A program made the translations under genes and the position numbers. Below are positions 1 to 6,243 of a stretch of 6,243 nt of DNA, one piece after another. Source of the stretch: CAYRGQ01 sp964444885 (GTDB taxonomy: Bacteria; Bacteroidota; Bacteroidia; Sphingobacteriales; Sphingobacteriaceae); NCBI GenBank assembly GCA_964444885.1, contig CAYUIZ010000152.1, forward strand, positions 1 through 6,243, written 5' to 3'. The notes under the pieces are model-generated. The model saw only the letters and a program-made list of their open reading frames with translations, was not told the DNA's origin and did no database searches. Position 1 is the first letter of the stretch, and every line of letters starts with the position of its first letter.

Positions 1-1796
1 ACGCTGCACTCAAAAAAACCGTGGAACAACTTGTACAGCATACGCAGGATTCGCTCAACACGATTACCACGTACCTGTTGCCGGCGAGGCTGACCCTGGC
101 CGGCACAGCAGCGCCCGTGGTCGTCGAGCCCCGTCCGGAGGAGGAAACGGTCCTTGTCGAGCAGGATACCATCGTCCGAAAACGGCGTTCGCTTTTCCGC
201 CGTATTTTCAACTCCCGCGACGACACGATTGTCGTAGACGTAAAGACCACACGCATCGCGAAAGCCGCCGACCCGACAGAAACTACGCGATCCACAACAC
301 TAATATCCACCCAACAAGCTGATTTGGCGGCCTTGCGGCATTCGTTTGGGCGCCTGCAGGAGAAAGAGCGGGAGCTCGTCAACGCCAACTACGCCTTGCT
401 CAACAGCGTGCGGGCGGGCATTGAGCAAATACGGCTGATGAAAATAAATGCCGACCGTTTAACGGAAAAGCAGGATTTCGACCGTTACCGGGCGAACACC
501 AACCTCTACAACAATCAGCTCGTTTTGCTGCTTTGCTTGATGTTAGCCATGGTCGTTATTCTGTGGTATTACATACGGCGCGTCACCATCAACGAAGTAG
601 CGCTCGAGAATGAACGGAAACACGTGGAAAAGCTGGCTGAAGAAAAGAGTGCCATCCTCGCTGGTATCAGCCACGAAATACGCACGCCGCTGAGCTCCCT
701 GTTGGGTACCGTAGACCTCATTCGCAACGACGAGGGGTTATATCATGGCCCCCGCGGCGCAGACCGGAAAAACATCCTGGACTCGTCCTACCTCAATCTC
801 GTGGCGATCAACGATACGGTCACCGATATTCTCAACCTCAGCCGGCTCGAGGCAGGGAACGGCGAGCTGGAGAAAGCCAGGTTTGCGCCGGCCAAAACGT
901 TTCATACGGTGCTCGCCCTGCACAGCAAGCTGGCTGAAGCCAAAGCGGTGGAATTGCGTGCGGACATTCAGATTGATTCCGAACTTACGGTGCTTGGCAA
1001 CGAATTCCGGATCAAGCAAATCACGTCTAACCTGGTAGGCAATGCGATCAAATACACGCAGAAAGGCCACGTGCTTCTCAGCACCAAAATTGTGGGCACG
1101 AGCGATGAGGGCATGTTGCGCATCACGGTTAAGGATACGGGTATCGGCATCCCGGCCAAGCATCTCCGCCACGTGTTCCGCAAGTACTACACCGTGGATG
1201 AGCCAAAAACATTGTCCGGTTTCGGACTGGGGCTCTACATTACCAAGCTGCTAACGGATGAGTTAGCGGGTACGATCAAGGTATCTAGCGAAATAGGTAA
1301 AGGAACGACTTTTCGGGTCGACATCCCCCTATCCGACCATGAGCCCGTGCAAGCCGCTACCGAACCTTCTGCAGACGACCTTGGACCAGCAACCCTTCCG
1401 GAAAGCATCCGTTACCTCATCGTCGACGACAATCCGGTGAATCTGCTATTTATCAAACAGTTTCTGAGCGATCAAAAGCACGTAGAGACCACCCAGAATC
1501 CGGCTGAGGTGCTCGCCCTGCTCGCTGCGCAACCGTTTGATGTAGTCATTACCGACATCAATATGCCGGGCCTCAACGGCTGGCAATTACTCGATGCCAT
1601 TAAATCATCGGGAAAATACCCCGATCTGAAAATTATTGCGCTTTCTGCCGACACCTCGGCCTTAAAAAGCCAACATCGTGAGCGGGAGACTGCAGCCGCC
1701 TTTGATGGCATTATCCCCAAGCCGTTTACGGAAACTGACTTTGCACGAGCCGTACTGCGCGCGCTGGGGTCCGCATACCGAACGTACGACGCATAA
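1..1796 (+). CDS. Hybrid sensor histidine kinase / response regulator, 5'-truncated by window edge
   Basis: Inner-membrane sensor kinase that would autophosphorylate on His and pass phosphate to its own C-terminal receiver. The frame is open to the left edge (first full codon at base 3, reading AALKKT before the GTG at 21), so that GTG is probably internal and the true start lies upstream. Numbering from GTG 21: basic stretch near 53-67, probable coiled coil about 100-160, one membrane helix about 167-185, then the HisKA domain with phospho-acceptor His218 (SHEIRTPL). The ATPase domain has the N box (Asn337, Asn341), G1 (DTGIGIP, 372-378) and G2 (GFGLGL, 400-405). The receiver spans about 463-582, with acidic pair Asp469/Asp470, phospho-acceptor Asp512 (TDINMPG), Ser542 and Lys567. 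All key residues are present, so it should be active. A second membrane helix is expected upstream, which would make the region before 167 periplasmic. No DNA-binding or Hpt domain follows the receiver, so the output partner lies elsewhere. The stimulus is unknown. It converges on the M14 pair. Confidence 0.95.
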   Translation, partial: AALKKTVEQLVQHTQDSLNTITTYLLPARLTLAGTAAPVVVEPRPEEETVLVEQDTIVRKRRSLFRRIFNSRDDTIVVDVKTTRIAKAADPTETTRSTTLISTQQADLAALRHSFGRLQEKERELVNANYALLNSVRAGIEQIRLMKINADRLTEKQDFDRYRANTNLYNNQLVLLLCLMLAMVVILWYYIRRVTINEVALENERKHVEKLAEEKSAILAGISHEIRTPLSSLLGTVDLIRNDEGLYHGPRGADRKNILDSSYLNLVAINDTVTDILNLSRLEAGNGELEKARFAPAKTFHTVLALHSKLAEAKAVELRADIQIDSELTVLGNEFRIKQITSNLVGNAIKYTQKGHVLLSTKIVGTSDEGMLRITVKDTGIGIPAKHLRHVFRKYYTVDEPKTLSGFGLGLYITKLLTDELAGTIKVSSEIGKGTTFRVDIPLSDHEPVQAATEPSADDLGPATLPESIRYLIVDDNPVNLLFIKQFLSDQKHVETTQNPAEVLALLAAQPFDVVITDINMPGLNGWQLLDAIKSSGKYPDLKIIALSADTSALKSQHRERETAAAFDGIIPKPFTETDFARAVLRALGSAYRTYDA

Positions 1797-1853
1797 CCTC
1801 ATTCGACCTCGGCTCAAGGCCTCCGCATCCGCCATCGGAACACAAACCGAATT

Positions 1854-1901
1854 AAAAAAAGCTACTCCCTCAAGCCTACTATGTGTGCCTGAAGGAGTAG
1901 C
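1854..1901 (-). terminator. Rho-independent terminator of the M14 peptidase operon
   Basis: Read on the minus strand, an inverted repeat begins 30 bases after the TAA of the 1932-3668 gene. The arms are 1887-1901 and 1861-1875, with an 11-base loop at 1876-1886, followed immediately by seven T (complement of A1854-A1860). In minus-strand RNA the 15-bp stem is continuous: eight Watson-Crick pairs, a G-U, three pairs, a G-U, two pairs. In plus-strand RNA the two wobble positions become C-A mismatches and no U-run follows the hairpin, so it should not act as an efficient intrinsic terminator for the converging kinase gene. Confidence 0.9.
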
Positions 1902-1931
1902 CTCCGACTGGGTGTACCAGCGCGTGCTGGC

Positions 1932-3668
1932 TTAAATGGATTTGCTAGCCGTTCCCCCTTTTTTGCTATCTACCGTGACGGTGAAATTGCTACCGCCGCG
2001 TACGAGCCAGCGTACCGTGACGTGGCTGTTGCCGGGGATATTGGCGACGCGTATATTCGCCGGATCGTTGCGTTGTTCAGTCGTCAGGCCCAGATCGCGG
2101 TTATCGACGACCATACCGCTGAGCACCTTGCCCCCAGAAAGGGTGATAATATTCGGCACTTCGATCTTGTTCTGGACATCCACGCTCGCGTGGGTAGGTA
2201 TCAGCCGGGAATTGGTCACCACGGCTGTCACTTCTTTGAGCCCCGAGCCCAGTTCCTTCACTTCGATTTCAGCGACATCCAGTTTGGGCGTATTGAACGC
2301 ATGGTACAGCGTGAACGCCATATTGCGGTGCGCATCGCTCTCCAGCAGGAAGCCGGGATGCAGACGACCATAAGTTTTCTTGAATCCGCCGATTTCGATC
2401 TCGCCGTAGTGCGGATGGTCGAAAGGCTTCCAATCCACGAACCCATCCCCCATCAGCAGGTACTGATCGAAAGCGTACTGGTCGCCTTGGCGGTCATCGC
2501 TTTCGCGCTGATGGTTTAAAAGATAGGAAGTCCACAGCTCGTTACAAAAAACGAAAATACCACGGGCTGCATACATCCAGTCGAGTTGCCCGCCGTACAC
2601 GGAATACAAGTCCTTATATACCACCAGATAGTTATATCCGGGGATAATCTGCTCGCCTTTGCGCCCCAGCGCATCATACACGGCCAAGTCTTGGCGGCTG
2701 TAGGTGCTTTCGTCCTCTTGCGCCCCCGGCCCACGCAGGATCATACCGCCCATGTTGTGGTAGTTTTGCCCAGCGGCAATGTTCGGCTTGCTCATAATAA
2801 AGTCCGCCACCGCGCGGTTTTCAGGCAAGGAGAAGGGATATTTGTAGGCACCGCGCTGCACGTAGTTCGGTTGCCAGTTCCATCCCCAGTCGCGGTTAGG
2901 GTCGTAGGCGCCTTCACCATCCTCGTTGATCAGCCCATCGCCATCGTTGTCGATCCCTTCAAAGCCGAGCAGCTCGTACTCGCCTTGTTGCCCTTCCGCC
3001 ACGCGAACCATGCGGCGCGGATCCTTAGTGTCCGGAATAAACTGGCCATAGGGTGACTTGCGGCGCATCATGACGATGTGCCCGTCGCCGTCCAAGTCGT
3101 CAAAATCATCTTCGTTGTACGCGCCGTCCCGGTCATTGTCGATCGGAATCATGCCCGAGCGCGAGGAATTTTGCGTATTGGGACGATGGATGAAATGGTC
3201 GCGCGCATCTGGGTTAATGGAGGGCGCGATGTAAAATGTTTTTTCAGCGAGAAGCTGCCGTACGAACTTATTGCCGGCAGCGTGCATTTCGGCCAAGTAC
3301 CAAATGGTATAGAGACAAAACTCGCTGGTTTGGATTTCGTTAGCGTGGATACCCCCATCAATATACATCGCAGGTTTTCTGTCGGGATCACCGACGGTCC
3401 GGTCTGACACGGTAATCACCCAGATATCCCGTCCTTCAAAGGATTTGCCGACCGAGGCGACCTGCACCAGGTCCGGATGGGCTTGTTGCAGTTGCTGGTA
3501 AAACTCCGCCAAGGCGGTGTTGTCGTAATAGCGATTCCATGTGATCGGCACTTTGGGATTATGAGGCGTACCGACGGCCGCTAGAATATTTTCGGGCTTT
3601 TGCGACCACACCGGGGCAACCGCCAGCACGAATACGAAAATAGAGACTAAAATAGATTTGACGTACAT
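1932..3668 (-). CDS. Secreted M14 family zinc carboxypeptidase (predicted active)
   Basis: Exported metallopeptidase predicted to remove C-terminal residues from peptides or proteins. The start chosen is the ATG at 3668 (578 aa), because it opens directly on a signal peptide (hydrophobic core about 5-20, cleavage likely after VWS, residue 22). A longer reading from a TTG at 3698 would overlap the upstream gene and put ten extra residues before the signal. The catalytic domain runs from about 40 to 455. By comparison with bovine carboxypeptidase A it keeps zinc ligands His108 and Glu111 (GGIHANE) and His304, Arg156 (NPDAR; Arg127), Asn258-Arg259 (Asn144-Arg145), Tyr355 (Tyr248) and catalytic Glu377 (Glu270). 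Leu362 sits where CPA has Ile255, hinting at hydrophobic C-terminal substrates. About 85 extra residues between Arg156 and Asn258 carry DxDxDG motifs (about 177-196 and 240-250). A beta-rich tail of about 120 residues follows. There is no type IX sorting signal. It lies 13 bases downstream of its paralogue and is probably co-transcribed with it. True substrate unknown. Confidence 0.93.
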   Translation of the reverse strand: MYVKSILVSIFVFVLAVAPVWSQKPENILAAVGTPHNPKVPITWNRYYDNTALAEFYQQLQQAHPDLVQVASVGKSFEGRDIWVITVSDRTVGDPDRKPAMYIDGGIHANEIQTSEFCLYTIWYLAEMHAAGNKFVRQLLAEKTFYIAPSINPDARDHFIHRPNTQNSSRSGMIPIDNDRDGAYNEDDFDDLDGDGHIVMMRRKSPYGQFIPDTKDPRRMVRVAEGQQGEYELLGFEGIDNDGDGLINEDGEGAYDPNRDWGWNWQPNYVQRGAYKYPFSLPENRAVADFIMSKPNIAAGQNYHNMGGMILRGPGAQEDESTYSRQDLAVYDALGRKGEQIIPGYNYLVVYKDLYSVYGGQLDWMYAARGIFVFCNELWTSYLLNHQRESDDRQGDQYAFDQYLLMGDGFVDWKPFDHPHYGEIEIGGFKKTYGRLHPGFLLESDAHRNMAFTLYHAFNTPKLDVAEIEVKELGSGLKEVTAVVTNSRLIPTHASVDVQNKIEVPNIITLSGGKVLSGMVVDNRDLGLTTEQRNDPANIRVANIPGNSHVTVRWLVRGGSNFTVTVDSKKGGTASKSI

Positions 3669-3681
3669 GGTGATTGACGAT

Positions 3682-5364
3682 TTAAAGTGATACTTCAACT
3701 GATTTGCTTCCGGTATGTGCGCTGCCTGCCTCGATCGTAACCGAGCCGGTTCCCTGGATCAGCCAAGTCAGCTCATGGTACCCTCTACCTGTAATCTGGC
3801 CGATGGTTTGCGACGGCCGCCCGCTGACAACCGACTGGTTGCCCGAGGTATTGACCTTTATGGCTACATGTTTCAGGAAGTAGCTTTGCTCCCCCGGTGC
3901 AGCCAGGATAGGCAATTGCCCGGCGTTGAATACCTGCAAGGTGACACGGGTAAGCTGGTTGTCGACTTTCTCTGTCCGCACGTTGACAATATCAATCCGT
4001 GGGGCTTGATGCGCGAGCGTCACCAAAAAATCAGTGTGCGACGCAACGATATCGCCCACCAGCGCATAAGGAGGGTTGTGCAGCACGAACGGATGCAGCC
4101 CGCCTACTTCCACCTGTTTGCCGGGAAAGTCCGGATGATCGACGGTTTTCCAATCGGCGAAGGTGTTGGTAATGCCCGTAGATTCAGCCCATTTCAGGTA
4201 ATTGGCTACCGGATCATCGCTGCCTCCTGCCGCTCCTCGGCTTGCGCCTCCCCGCTCGGCATCGGCGGCGGGCTTAGGCACCCACCATCCCGGGGTGGCG
4301 AAGCTGTAGCGGCCGTAGTGGTAATAGGCCCAGTCGACAAAATTGCCGTTGCCGGCCGTCGTTTTGGGCGCGTCCTTCGCACCAACGATCCGGTTATATT
4401 GCTCGGATACGAAAGCGCTGACGTTAGCGTCCTGCTGGGACCAGTCGGTCAGCCGGCGCCCACCCATGCGGAAGGCCTGTCCCGGTGTTGTGGCAGGCGC
4501 GGCGCTTCGGCCGGCTTGCTCAGGCGTCGACAGGTTGTTGTGCGGCCCGAATGATACAACGGCGTACACGTTGAACGCATCATACAGAAAATCGAATAAT
4601 GCACGGTTTTCGACTTCGGACACCGCGTGCTCTCCCGAGCCAGGCTGGAAATTCTTATAATTATACGTTGCGTTCTTATTAAAATGCACGCCGCCTTCGC
4701 CGTCTTCATTGAATGCGCCGTCCTTATCATTGTCGATACCTTCGGAAAACACGAGGTACTGGCCGGTCTGGCCTTTTGCCGGGTCTGCCTTGATCATCGA
4801 GCGCACTTCGCTCGGGTTAGGCAAGAAATTGCCGGTCGGATCCAGCACGCGGATGGTCGTTATTTTTCCGTCGCCGTCGAGGTCCTCATAGCCGTCCTCA
4901 TTCGTTTGGCCGTCCCGGTCATCGTCTGTGGGACGGGCATTGCCGCTTCGCTCATATTGCAAGGCCGCAAAATACTGTTCGGTAGCGTCCGGGCTCATAT
5001 TCGGAAACACATAAAACGTTTGGGTTTCCAGAAGTTGCCGTACGCTATCCTGCTGCGCATTGGCCAGTAGGTTCTCGGCAAATCCGATCGCCAGCTCGAC
5101 ACCCAGTAGATGCTTGCCGTCGACACCGCCGACCACGGCTAACGCCGGCTTTTGGTCAGTTTGGCCCGCACCGATGGTGACCAGCCAAATATCCGAGCCG
5201 CCTAGGGTTTTGGTTAAAGACTGTGTCTTGACAAATTGGGGATAGGTTTTGCCGAGCGCGGCGACGCGTTGTGCCAAGCGTTGCCGGTCGCTGTAATCTG
5301 CTTGGGCGAGGGCTTGGCCAAAGCATAGAATCACTGCGCACAGTGACAATAAGGCTCTTCTCAT
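3682..5364 (-). CDS. Secreted M14 family paralogue lacking catalytic residues (probable pseudopeptidase)
   Basis: A 560-aa exported protein with the same plan as the adjacent M14 peptidase: signal peptide (cleavage likely after ALA, residue 20), M14-like domain about 22-450 with the DxDxDG insert (motifs about 147-166 and 211-221), and a beta-rich C-terminal domain about 455-560 with the shared TWLIQG / RWLVRG motif. The catalytic positions are lost. GGIHANE aligns with GGVDGKH, so the zinc His becomes Asp82 and the Glu becomes His85. Arg127 becomes Thr128 (SPDAT), Arg145 becomes Lys230, Tyr248 becomes Thr336 and catalytic Glu270 becomes Pro358. Only a His near the third ligand (His275) remains, with a two-residue shift. 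A Gly/Ala/Ser-rich stretch (about 365-383) follows the lost Glu. The frame is intact and motifs outside the active site are kept, so this looks like a maintained non-enzymatic protein, not a decayed gene. The ATG at 5364 is preceded by an A-rich leader without Shine-Dalgarno. It is the first gene of the likely operon. Automatic annotation would probably call it a zinc carboxypeptidase; peptidase activity is unlikely. Confidence 0.9.
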   Translation of the reverse strand: MRRALLSLCAVILCFGQALAQADYSDRQRLAQRVAALGKTYPQFVKTQSLTKTLGGSDIWLVTIGAGQTDQKPALAVVGGVDGKHLLGVELAIGFAENLLANAQQDSVRQLLETQTFYVFPNMSPDATEQYFAALQYERSGNARPTDDDRDGQTNEDGYEDLDGDGKITTIRVLDPTGNFLPNPSEVRSMIKADPAKGQTGQYLVFSEGIDNDKDGAFNEDGEGGVHFNKNATYNYKNFQPGSGEHAVSEVENRALFDFLYDAFNVYAVVSFGPHNNLSTPEQAGRSAAPATTPGQAFRMGGRRLTDWSQQDANVSAFVSEQYNRIVGAKDAPKTTAGNGNFVDWAYYHYGRYSFATPGWWVPKPAADAERGGASRGAAGGSDDPVANYLKWAESTGITNTFADWKTVDHPDFPGKQVEVGGLHPFVLHNPPYALVGDIVASHTDFLVTLAHQAPRIDIVNVRTEKVDNQLTRVTLQVFNAGQLPILAAPGEQSYFLKHVAIKVNTSGNQSVVSGRPSQTIGQITGRGYHELTWLIQGTGSVTIEAGSAHTGSKSVEVSL

Positions 5365-5536
5365 GTTCTCGTTGTTTTTTTGGTCGGTGCTAATTTAGAT
5401 AAAAATCGCAAATAGGCTACGGGGGTGCCAATCATGCGACACGAATGTTACAGGAAGCCCGAAACACCTGAAAACGACACACAAAAATCATACATGTTGC
5501 CGTCCGGAAATTGAGGAAAATACCCTACCTTTCGGC
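5365..5536. promoter_or_regulatory. Divergent intergenic region between the M14 operon and the patatin gene
   Basis: These 172 bases separate two outward-facing starts, so promoters for both are expected here. On the minus strand the leader just before ATG 5364 is A-rich (seven A in a row, complement of 5375-5381) and has no Shine-Dalgarno, as is common in Bacteroidota. I could not find a convincing -33 TTTG / -7 TAnnTTTG pair on either strand. The best -7 look-alike (TACCTTTC, 5526-5533, plus strand) sits too close to ATG 5537 to serve it. The region is inferred from gene arrangement, not from a recognised motif. Confidence 0.4.
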
Positions 5537-6243
5537 ATGTCATGGTTATTGGACAAATTACGCGGACGCCGCCGCATCGGCCTGTCACTTTCGGGCGGTG
5601 GGATGCGAGGATTCGGGCACATTGGGGTCGTCCAAGCGCTGGAAGAGCACGGCTATAGGCCGGAGGTCATCGCTGGCAGCAGCGCGGGGGCCATCGTGGG
5701 CGCACTGTACGCTGCAGGACATTCGCCACAGGCCATGCTTGAAATCGCCGAAGCGCACAACCTGTTCCCAGCTACGGCCTTTCGCTTGCGCACGACAGGC
5801 TTTTTAGACACGAAGTTCCTTTCGGACATCTTTCGGAAATACATTCCCGAAAATTCGTTCGAGGCTTTGCGGCTCCCCCTCTACGTAGCCACAACCAACA
5901 TCAACACAGGCCAGGTGGCCTACGTCAGCCAAGGTCCGCTTGACGTCGCCCTGCTTGCTTCTTCCAGCGTGCCACTGGTATTCGCGCCCATACAGCGCGA
6001 CGACGGCCCGTACTACGACGGTGGCATCCTCGACAACCTACCCATCGAGCCGCTCCGTCGCCGTTGCAATATGCTCATAGGCGTCAATGTGAATGCCTTG
6101 GATGATGTCAAGGGCGTAGAAATGACACCGATTAAGACCATCGACCGTATTGTCCATTTGGCCCTGAGCCAATCGGTGCGCCAAAATGCCAAACGTTGCG
6201 ACCTTTATATCGAACCGCCAGGCATGCTCCAGTTCGGCATGTT
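5537..6243 (+). CDS. Patatin-like phospholipase family protein, 3'-truncated by window edge
   Basis: Serine lipid acyl hydrolase of the bacterial patatin / RssA-like type, using a Ser-Asp dyad to cleave acyl esters. 235 codons are visible and the frame is still open at the right edge. Motifs in order: oxyanion-hole glycine motif GGGMRG (residues 20-25), nucleophile elbow GSSAG (47-51) with Ser49, an ASSSVP segment (141-146) typical of the family, and DGG (161-163) with catalytic Asp161. All required residues are present, so it is predicted active. There is no signal peptide or membrane helix: the start MSWLLDKLRGRRR runs straight into the first beta strand, which suggests a cytoplasmic or membrane-peripheral enzyme. 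ATG 5537 was chosen because it lies just before the conserved domain and is the only in-frame ATG between the upstream stop (5396-5398) and that domain. No Shine-Dalgarno is visible at normal distance. The visible part covers the catalytic core. Single-domain bacterial members are usually about 250-320 aa, so probably only the tail is missing. It is divergent from the M14 operon; substrate unknown. Confidence 0.93.
   Translation, partial: MSWLLDKLRGRRRIGLSLSGGGMRGFGHIGVVQALEEHGYRPEVIAGSSAGAIVGALYAAGHSPQAMLEIAEAHNLFPATAFRLRTTGFLDTKFLSDIFRKYIPENSFEALRLPLYVATTNINTGQVAYVSQGPLDVALLASSSVPLVFAPIQRDDGPYYDGGILDNLPIEPLRRRCNMLIGVNVNALDDVKGVEMTPIKTIDRIVHLALSQSVRQNAKRCDLYIEPPGMLQFGM

Noticed and set aside
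1932..2000. Possible type IX secretion sorting domain at the C-terminus of the active M14 peptidase
   Set aside because: The tail ends in SKKGGTASKSI with no typical sorting-domain motifs, and the matching tail in the paralogue does not fit either. Sec export to the periplasm or outside is the simpler reading.
2022..3056. Plus-strand frames of 165 and 156 codons antisense to the active M14 peptidase
   Set aside because: Both are mirror frames of the conserved peptidase with no family motifs and no credible start context.
3669..3698. Longer TTG start for the active M14 peptidase
   Set aside because: It would overlap the upstream stop by 17 bases and add ten residues ahead of the signal peptide; ATG 3668 gives a normal signal peptide.
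3715..4554. A 279-codon plus-strand open frame antisense to the M14 paralogue
   Set aside because: It lies wholly within the coding region of the pseudopeptidase; its translation is rich in Arg/Gly/Val and shows no recognisable domain, as expected for a shadow of a real gene. The minus-strand frame has a signal peptide and clear M14 homology.
5511..5533. TTG plus TACCTTTC as a Bacteroidota-type promoter for the patatin gene
   Set aside because: The spacing between the two elements is only 12 bases and transcription would begin at or after the start codon.
5511..5807. A 98-codon plus-strand frame starting just before the patatin gene
   Set aside because: It overlaps the patatin frame in another phase; the patatin frame carries GGGMRG, GSSAG and DGG, so this one is a shadow.

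Overview
The window looks like a chromosomal stretch from a Bacteroidota bacterium, probably a moderately GC-rich member of the Cytophagales (Dyadobacter/Spirosoma type). This placement is inferred from protein style: a hybrid histidine kinase with a short basic/coiled-coil sensor part, secreted M14 peptidases with DxDxDG inserts, and a short cytoplasmic patatin. Start codons lack Shine-Dalgarno sequences and one leader is A-rich, which also fits. The genus call is weak.

Layout: (1) bases 1-1796, plus strand, the 3' part of a membrane-bound hybrid sensor histidine kinase ending in a receiver domain; its start lies upstream of the window. (2) Bases 1797-1931, a convergent gap holding a clear intrinsic terminator that works for the minus strand. 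(3) Bases 1932-5364, minus strand, two tandem paralogous secreted M14 (zinc carboxypeptidase-like) proteins, apparently one operon read right to left: first the 3682-5364 gene, then 13 bases later the 1932-3668 gene. (4) Bases 5365-5536, a divergent intergenic region. (5) Bases 5537-6243, plus strand, the 5' part of a patatin-like phospholipase running off the right end.

The most notable point is the M14 pair. The downstream protein keeps every catalytic position of a classical metallocarboxypeptidase. The upstream paralogue has the same architecture, including an unusual insert with calcium-type DxDxDG motifs, but has lost both residues of the first zinc motif, the catalytic Glu and the substrate-binding Arg/Tyr positions. 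It therefore reads as a secreted pseudopeptidase co-expressed with an active sister. Whether it is a partner, inhibitor, binding protein or an unrelated specialisation cannot be told from sequence. The kinase and the patatin have no visible functional tie to the pair. I see no mobile elements, CRISPR, tRNA, rRNA or defence system here.
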